Source: Opitutia bacterium (GTDB lineage: Bacteria > Verrucomicrobiota > Verrucomicrobiia > Opitutales > Opitutaceae). From it: a stretch of DNA of 64,000 bases. A program made the translations under genes and the position numbers. Under the pieces are notes generated by a model. That model was not told the DNA's origin. It ran no database searches and saw nothing but the letters and a program-made list of their open reading frames with translations. This document shows, in pieces, positions 59,756 through 64,000 of the stretch. Within the stretch, counting starts at the first letter, position 1. The number at the start of each line of letters is the position of its first letter. The DNA lies in assembly GCA_947453695.1 (NCBI GenBank), contig CANGHW010000019.1, positions 1 to 64,000 on the forward strand. Direction: 5' to 3'.

Positions 59756-61111
59756 CTACTTGGCCGCGGGCAGCGCGGCGAGGACGGCGGCGGAGATTTT
59801 TTCGGCGACGGCGGGTGCGCTCGCATCGTCGAGGGGGAACGTGGCCGACCACGCGACGACGCCGTTTTCGGTGCGCAGGAGAAGGACGGCGAGGGCAGGC
59901 GGCGCGTCCGGGGAGAGTTGCGCGGCGAGGATGAAGTCGGCGTCGAGTTTTTGACCTTGGGCGACCAGCGCGGCGTCGGTGAGGGCAGCGGGCGCCTCAG
60001 GCGCGAGCGTAACATCGCCGGGTCGGGCCACACTCAGGCGGCCGAAGGCGGCGGTGAAGACGGTGTCGGCAAATTTCGTGGCGGCGGCATCGGTGAGGCC
60101 GAGAGCAAACGGGACGACGGCGAGCGGTTTGCCGGCGCCGGGATGACCGAGGCCCGCGGCCAGGCCGCGGACGAATTCCTTGCCGAGCTTGGCGGCCTCG
60201 GCGGGCGTGAGGTTGGGATCAGCTTTGGCCTGTTCGGCGGCGGCGCGGATGAATTTTTCCCCCTTGGGGGTGATGAGCGCCGCTTTCCGTTCGCGGGCGG
60301 GCTTTTTGTCCGTGTCGATCTCGGCGGTGTCTTTGCCGCAACGCGAGAAGAGCAACAGCACGAACCAGACGGTGAGCACGATGCGGAGCCACTTGGGCGC
60401 GCGCTTGAAGAGCATCCAGCCGGCGGTGAGCGCCCACCAGAGGACTTCGGCGAGGAATTTCAGGCCATGACCGAGGTGACCGAATTTATCGGGCACGTGC
60501 GGAAACGGCGGCATCGGCGGCGGGGCATGGTGTGCGGACTCCTCGACCGAAGGTGGCTCGGGTGGCGGAGGCGGGGGCGTGACCGGGGCTTTGCGCGCGG
60601 CGGAGGGATGGGACGGGCGATAGACCGGAGGGGTGGGGCGCGGCGGGGCCGAGTGTTCGCCGGCGAGGAGGCGGCGGCAGAGGGCCTCGAGCGCGGGGGT
60701 GGACTGGCCGCCCGGCAGGCGAAGCCATTGCACGGCAAGAAATTTGTCGGGGACGCGCGCGCCGGACTCACTCGTGTCGTCGATGACGACGGGGAGGAGG
60801 AACATCACGTCGTCGGCCATATCGAGCGTGCGCTCGGCGGCGAGGCGCCACTCGCGGCGGAAGTAGCCCTCCTTGCGCGCCTCGGTGGCGGCCGAGATCA
60901 TCGGCATAAAGTAGTCGCAGTCGCGGATTTGGCGGCGGATTTTTTGGTCCCAGGCGTCGCCCCCGCCCAACTCGTTTTCGTCATACCATACCTCGAGGCC
61001 GGTGGCAGAGAGGACGTCGCGCAAGGTGCGTGCGGCCGTGCGGTCTTCGGAGGCGTAGCTGATGAAGACGGACGGGCGCGGCAAGAGAGGAGGTGCGGCG
61101 TCGCTGGACAT
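59756..61111 (-). CDS. TIR-domain membrane protein with C-terminal TolB-like domain
   Basis: The protein has 451 residues from the ATG at 61111. Residues about 12-145 form a TIR domain (SVFISYASEDRTAARTLRDVLSATGLEVWYDENELGGGDAWDQKI, with FRREWRLAAER that would hold the catalytic Glu if it is an NADase). A Pro-rich linker and one hydrophobic stretch (LRIVLTVWFVLLLFSRC) follow. The C-terminal half (GKPLAVVPFALG, LDADFILAAQLSP) resembles the TolB-like/CsgG-related domain seen behind TIR domains in some bacteria. The TIR part would be cytoplasmic. A defence or signalling role is possible, but no partner gene is adjacent. The 3' end lies 7 bp from the MITE-like element. Confidence 0.78.
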   Translation of the reverse strand: MSSDAAPPLLPRPSVFISYASEDRTAARTLRDVLSATGLEVWYDENELGGGDAWDQKIRRQIRDCDYFMPMISAATEARKEGYFRREWRLAAERTLDMADDVMFLLPVVIDDTSESGARVPDKFLAVQWLRLPGGQSTPALEALCRRLLAGEHSAPPRPTPPVYRPSHPSAARKAPVTPPPPPPEPPSVEESAHHAPPPMPPFPHVPDKFGHLGHGLKFLAEVLWWALTAGWMLFKRAPKWLRIVLTVWFVLLLFSRCGKDTAEIDTDKKPARERKAALITPKGEKFIRAAAEQAKADPNLTPAEAAKLGKEFVRGLAAGLGHPGAGKPLAVVPFALGLTDAAATKFADTVFTAAFGRLSVARPGDVTLAPEAPAALTDAALVAQGQKLDADFILAAQLSPDAPPALAVLLLRTENGVVAWSATFPLDDASAPAVAEKISAAVLAALPAAK

Positions 61112-61285
61112 GGGAACAGCCGTGAAGCTCGTGCCGTGCCGGGGGCGGGTCAAGCCGGGGGCAGGCGTGGCGTGCCGTAGAAAAAGGGGACCGCTGAGCA
61201 GGAGGGCGGCGAATGGGGAGACAGCGAAACCAAAGATGACGAAAGATTTTTGAAACACGGATGCGCCTGAGGCGTCGATACGCCC

Positions 61286-62380
61286 ATGATTTTGGGAAAA
61301 CTTCGGTGGCAGTGGCTGGGCTTGGTGTTGGCGGTGACGGCCATGTGGATGGCGCGGAGTGGCGCGGCCGAGGCCGTAGCTGGGACCCACGATGCACTCG
61401 TCTACAAAGATGGTGATCGGGTGCAGGGCAGGCTCGTAAGCCGCGAGGGTGGGGTGATTGTTTTTAAGTCGGATCGTTTTGGGGAACTCCGGGTCCCGGC
61501 GGCTGATGCGGTCGTGATTTTGGCGGAGAAACCGAAGGCGACCACCCCGGCGCCTACTCCGGCGGCGGCGGGCGGGACGGCAGTGGCAGGTGCGAGCGCC
61601 AAGCCGGCGGGGGCCGTGCCGGGGGGCAAGACCGCGGCGGAGCGTGACGAAGAGGAGCGGATGACCCTGTGGGAACGTTTCTCGCCGTGGGTGTTGACGG
61701 CGCAGGTGCGCAATTTCTTCGGGCCGTGGCACGGGCGGCTGGCGCTCTCGACCGAGACCGTGGCGGATAGCACGGACCGGAAAAATTCGTCGGTCGACGC
61801 GACCTTGCGGCGCAAGTGGGAGCGCGACGAAGTGCAGCTCAATGGTCGCTTTGAATATAGCGAAACCGACTCGATCGCGACGACGGACGTGGTGAAGGCG
61901 ACGGGGTTGTGGCGGCACGATTTTACCGGGCGGCAGTTTGCCCAGTATCGCCCGAGCCTCGAATGGAACCGCGCCAATCGGAAGGCAGGGCTGCCGGCGG
62001 ACTACTTGCTACTCCAGCAGGAGATCGGCACCGGCTTCACGGTGCTAAACACACCGGGCCGCAAGCTGCGCACGGGCATTTCGCAGAATCTTTTCGACCT
62101 GTGGAACGCGCAGGAGTTTTCGCAGCACAATTCGCGCGGCGTGCAGTCGGCGTTTGAAGAAGTGGAGTGGACGCTGCCGTGGCGGATGTCGCTGGCGCAG
62201 CGCGGCGTATGGTATCCGGTGCCGAGCCAGGACGACGGGTGGGAAAACCGCGTCGAGCTCAACAAGAAGCTGACGGAGACGCTCAGCACCTCGCTGCGCC
62301 ACGAGATCCGGCGCAACAATCCCGACGGCACGGCGCAGGATTTCACGCGCTTGAAGTTGCTGGTGGGGCTGGATTTTTGA
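61286..62380 (+). CDS. DUF481-like outer-membrane beta-barrel protein
   Basis: The 364-residue protein has a signal peptide (LGLVLAVTAMWMARSGAAEA). A short strand region (DALVYKDGDRVQGRLVSREGGVIVFKSDRFGELRVPAADAVVI) and an Ala/Pro linker lead to a barrel-like domain rich in alternating residues (WHGRLALSTETVADSTDRKNSSVDATLRRKWERDEVQLNGRFEYSE). The end is FTRLKLLVGLDF, with a terminal Phe. This fits DUF481, a family of putative salt-induced outer-membrane proteins. It is divergent from the TIR gene across a 174-bp gap and stands alone. Confidence 0.8.
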   Translation: MILGKLRWQWLGLVLAVTAMWMARSGAAEAVAGTHDALVYKDGDRVQGRLVSREGGVIVFKSDRFGELRVPAADAVVILAEKPKATTPAPTPAAAGGTAVAGASAKPAGAVPGGKTAAERDEEERMTLWERFSPWVLTAQVRNFFGPWHGRLALSTETVADSTDRKNSSVDATLRRKWERDEVQLNGRFEYSETDSIATTDVVKATGLWRHDFTGRQFAQYRPSLEWNRANRKAGLPADYLLLQQEIGTGFTVLNTPGRKLRTGISQNLFDLWNAQEFSQHNSRGVQSAFEEVEWTLPWRMSLAQRGVWYPVPSQDDGWENRVELNKKLTETLSTSLRHEIRRNNPDGTAQDFTRLKLLVGLDF

Positions 62381-62456
62381 GCCCCGGAACTACGTCGGCG
62401 AACTAATCGCGTTGGGAGCGGAACGACGCCGCGGGTTGACCACTCGTATAGAAGAA

Positions 62457-62491
62457 CTGGCGGTGGAGGCGGGTTTTAATGCGAACCAAAG
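62457..62491. repeat. Degenerate direct repeat left of higBA
   Basis: CTGGCGGTGGAGGC, then ATGCGAACCAAAG, matching 63401-63436 (CTGGCGGAGGAGAC, then ACGCGAACCAAAG) with several mismatches and a one-base gap. The two copies flank the higBA pair. Confidence 0.45.
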
Positions 62492-62524
62492 TGGCGCAAT
62501 AACCACCTCAGGCCCCCGCGCCGC

Positions 62525-62950
62525 TCAGGGCAGAAGTGCTACCGGATCCATACCGTAGGTGTTTGCGACTTTTCGAATCTGGGTGGCGGTCAATTGCCGT
62601 TCACCACGCAGGAGCCGATAGGCGAGAGATGCATCAATCCCGAGAAGTTTCGCGAGGTTCGTAGCCCCTTCGTTGCGTTCCGCGAGCACGAGACGCAGCA
62701 GTTCCGCCCCCGTTGCCCGGCTCAGGGGAAACTGCGTGCTCTCCCATTTTTCATAAAGATCACTCAGGAGGTCGAGGTAATCGGCCTGCTCGGCGTTGAG
62801 CGTGTGCCCGGCGAGCAGGCCAATCATCTCAGCGGCATTATCCGCATCAACCTGATCCCGAATGGGCCGTAGCAAGTGAAGGGCCATCAAGCCGGCGTAG
62901 CTCTTGGGAATCTTCGCGTAAGGAGTTGAGGTCTGACTAGTGGTTTTCAT
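62525..62950 (-). CDS. higA: HigA-type antitoxin, HTH protein
   Basis: The ATG at 62950 gives 141 residues. The N-terminal half (AGLMALHLLRPIRDQVDADNAAEMIGLLAGHTLNAEQADYLDLLSDLYEKWE) is the HigA-type domain, and the C-terminal half is an Xre helix-turn-helix (GATNLAKLLGIDASLAYRLLRGERQLTATQIRKVANTYGM). It binds and neutralises HigB and represses the operon. Toxin gene first, antitoxin second, is the usual higBA order and is what is seen. The ATG overlaps the higB stop (ATGA). Confidence 0.87.
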   Translation of the reverse strand: MKTTSQTSTPYAKIPKSYAGLMALHLLRPIRDQVDADNAAEMIGLLAGHTLNAEQADYLDLLSDLYEKWESTQFPLSRATGAELLRLVLAERNEGATNLAKLLGIDASLAYRLLRGERQLTATQIRKVANTYGMDPVALLP

Positions 62951-63255
62951 AGTCGGGTCTTCCAATGGTCGCGGCTGTATTCGGCGTGAGTGAGAAAATT
63001 GAGGACAAATACCTTTCGTCGGTCGTAGTGGATGGCGGTGATGAGGCGGAAGTCGTTGCCGCACACATTGAAGATGGTGACGACCTTCCCGCTCTTCACT
63101 TTAACTTGGTCGGCGTGGGGAAACATGCGGCGGGTTTGGACGAGATTCTGCCACGTGCCGGAAAGCACCAGTCGGGCCCAGTCGTTCAGCGCACGATCGG
63201 CCTTGGGGAACCGGGAGGCGTAGTGGCTCAGGGTGCTTCGTTTAATCAACCTCAC
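62947..63255 (-). CDS. higB: HigB-type mRNA interferase toxin
   Basis: The GTG at 63255 gives 102 residues: VRLIKRSTLSHYASRFPKADRALNDWARLV, then FNVCGNDFRLITAIHYDRRKVFVLNFLTHAEYSRDHWK. The end is the HigB_toxin pattern of a RelE-like RNase that cleaves mRNA on the ribosome. This start matches the family opening and lies just after the predicted promoter. The longer frame to 63294 would begin with a TTG inside the -35 box and is rejected. All of the family core is intact. Confidence 0.87.
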   Translation of the reverse strand: MRLIKRSTLSHYASRFPKADRALNDWARLVLSGTWQNLVQTRRMFPHADQVKVKSGKVVTIFNVCGNDFRLITAIHYDRRKVFVLNFLTHAEYSRDHWKTRL

Positions 63256-63259
63256 AGCG

Positions 63260-63294
63260 AGGACAATATGTCCTATTCTTGGCCCGTTTGTCAA
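63260..63294 (-). promoter_or_regulatory. higBA promoter with overlapping palindrome
   Basis: On the minus strand TTGACA (63294-63289) and CATATT (63270-63265) are 18 bp apart. AGGACA-ATA-TGTCCT at 63260-63274 is a perfect palindrome over the -10 box, a likely HigA operator. The transcript would start within a few bases of the GTG at 63255, so it is nearly leaderless. Confidence 0.7.
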
Positions 63295-63400
63295 ACCCCA
63301 GAAACCATGGCTTTAATTTTTTGCCCAGGATTTCGCGTTACCCAACCACTCGCCTGCTGGGGTAGGAGTGCAACTGACCGATTTACGGTTCTTTAGGAAA

Positions 63401-63436
63401 CTGGCGGAGGAGACGCGATTTCAACGCGAACCAAAG
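63401..63436. repeat. Degenerate direct repeat right of higBA
   Basis: Partner of 62457-62491, about 940 bp away. Confidence 0.45.
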
Positions 63437-63494
63437 GCGTGCTAATATCACGGAGTCGCGCGGAATTTAGTCAGGAAAAATGCCATCAGGTGCA

Positions 63495-64000
63495 CTAACC
63501 TTCAAGGCAGGTTAGGATTTCTTCCACGAAAAGTCCGTGGCCGAAGGCGTTCGGGTGGTTGTACGCGTTCGCGAATAGAGCGAAGTACGGGATGCCTTCG
63601 CGGTGCAAGTGGCTCCAGCGGGCGGCGGTGTCCGCGAGGGCGTGGCCATGAAGATCTGCGAACCGACGAAGGAAGGAATCGAGAGGTCGCACTTCGGTGG
63701 CCTTCATCTCTGCGAGGTTGGAGTTCGAAGGGATCTTTTGACTGGGTGTGACGATGATCCACTCGATGCCACGGGCTGTGAAGGCATCATGGATTGCCTT
63801 GTAAGTTCGCTCGAGCACGTCTTCCGAGAAAACAATGTCGTTAAGGAACTCCATCACGATTAGGTCGGGATTCCCGGAGACCACGTGTTCGAAGCGGCAC
63901 TTCTCCGGGTCTTTCTTTGGTAGGTCCCCGAACTCGCCGTTATTGAGCCATTGGACGCTCTTGCTGCCGCCGATACTGTGGTTTCGAAAGGTGAGCGCGG
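63495..64000 (-). CDS. SGNH/GDSL hydrolase, 5' end missing
   Basis: The frame enters from the right edge and ends at 63495, with 167 residues visible. The text is ALTFRNHSIGGSKS, then KDPEKCRFEHVVSGNPDLIVMEFLNDI, IEWIIVTPSQKIPS and NAYNHPNAFGHGLFVEEI. This matches the SGNH fold: the Gly block (NHSIGGSKS), the Asn block (IVMEFLND) and the catalytic His block (HPNAFGH). The nucleophile Ser (GDS) lies outside the window. The family hydrolyses esters, often sugar O-acetyl groups. The substrate is unknown. The start is not in the window. Confidence 0.8.
   Translation of the reverse strand, partial: ALTFRNHSIGGSKSVQWLNNGEFGDLPKKDPEKCRFEHVVSGNPDLIVMEFLNDIVFSEDVLERTYKAIHDAFTARGIEWIIVTPSQKIPSNSNLAEMKATEVRPLDSFLRRFADLHGHALADTAARWSHLHREGIPYFALFANAYNHPNAFGHGLFVEEILTCLEG

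Overview
The window looks like a chromosomal segment of a high-GC Gram-negative bacterium of the Verrucomicrobia (PVC group), most likely Opitutaceae. The support is content, not a database match: a planctomycete/verrucomicrobial operon (c-type cytochrome with WD40, DUF1549/DUF1553, pre-peptidase and DUF1501 proteins), four large TonB-dependent receptors, an exosortase fused to an EpsI-like domain, RNase G/E behind rodA, RNase Y, and many short palindromic dispersed repeats. No rRNA, tRNA, CRISPR array, prophage or complete insertion sequence was seen.

Layout. 1-3215: an overlapping stressosome-type signalling operon (rsbS end, rsbT, an RsbT-RsbX-like fusion, a hybrid histidine kinase). 3356-6094: a secreted parallel beta-helix protein. 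6095-6796: gene-poor, with about 15 phased 21-bp tandem repeats. 6797-11577: an ImmA/IrrE-type peptidase, a penicillin acylase and a hipBA toxin-antitoxin pair with an operator array. 11734-16395: O-antigen ligase/polymerase, rodA and RNase G/E. 16455-23881: surface-polysaccharide genes (GT2, flippase, GT9, two GT4, exosortase-EpsI). 23928-26027: rny and queF. 26158-33399: two TonB receptors, a PDZ gene broken by an amber codon, and an HtrA-like protease. 33428-41569: the four-gene planctomycete-type operon. 41802-43559: a GH78-like glycosidase. 43603-47778: a molybdate module (modE-like regulator, ModE-type palindrome, porin, modA, modB, modC, small membrane protein). 47896-57025: a probable copper/metal region (CusF-like protein, Cys-motif beta-propeller, CusF-SCO fusion, two TonB receptors each preceded by a small CxxC protein). 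57152-59574: CobW GTPase, exported rubrerythrin and DUF2231 protein. 59571-59748: a MITE-like element. 59756-64000: a TIR membrane protein, a DUF481-like protein, a higBA pair between degenerate repeats, and the end of an SGNH hydrolase.

The genes fall into coherent units: stress signalling, envelope growth and polysaccharide assembly, outer-membrane uptake of metal or oxyanion compounds, and periplasmic redox or metal handling. The least explained unit is 51186-57025, where a small exported CxxC protein, an imperfect repeat of about 155 bp and a TonB receptor occur twice in the same order. The second theme is palindromic repeats that lie in or beside coding sequence and add short odd peptides to signal peptides, linkers and protein ends.
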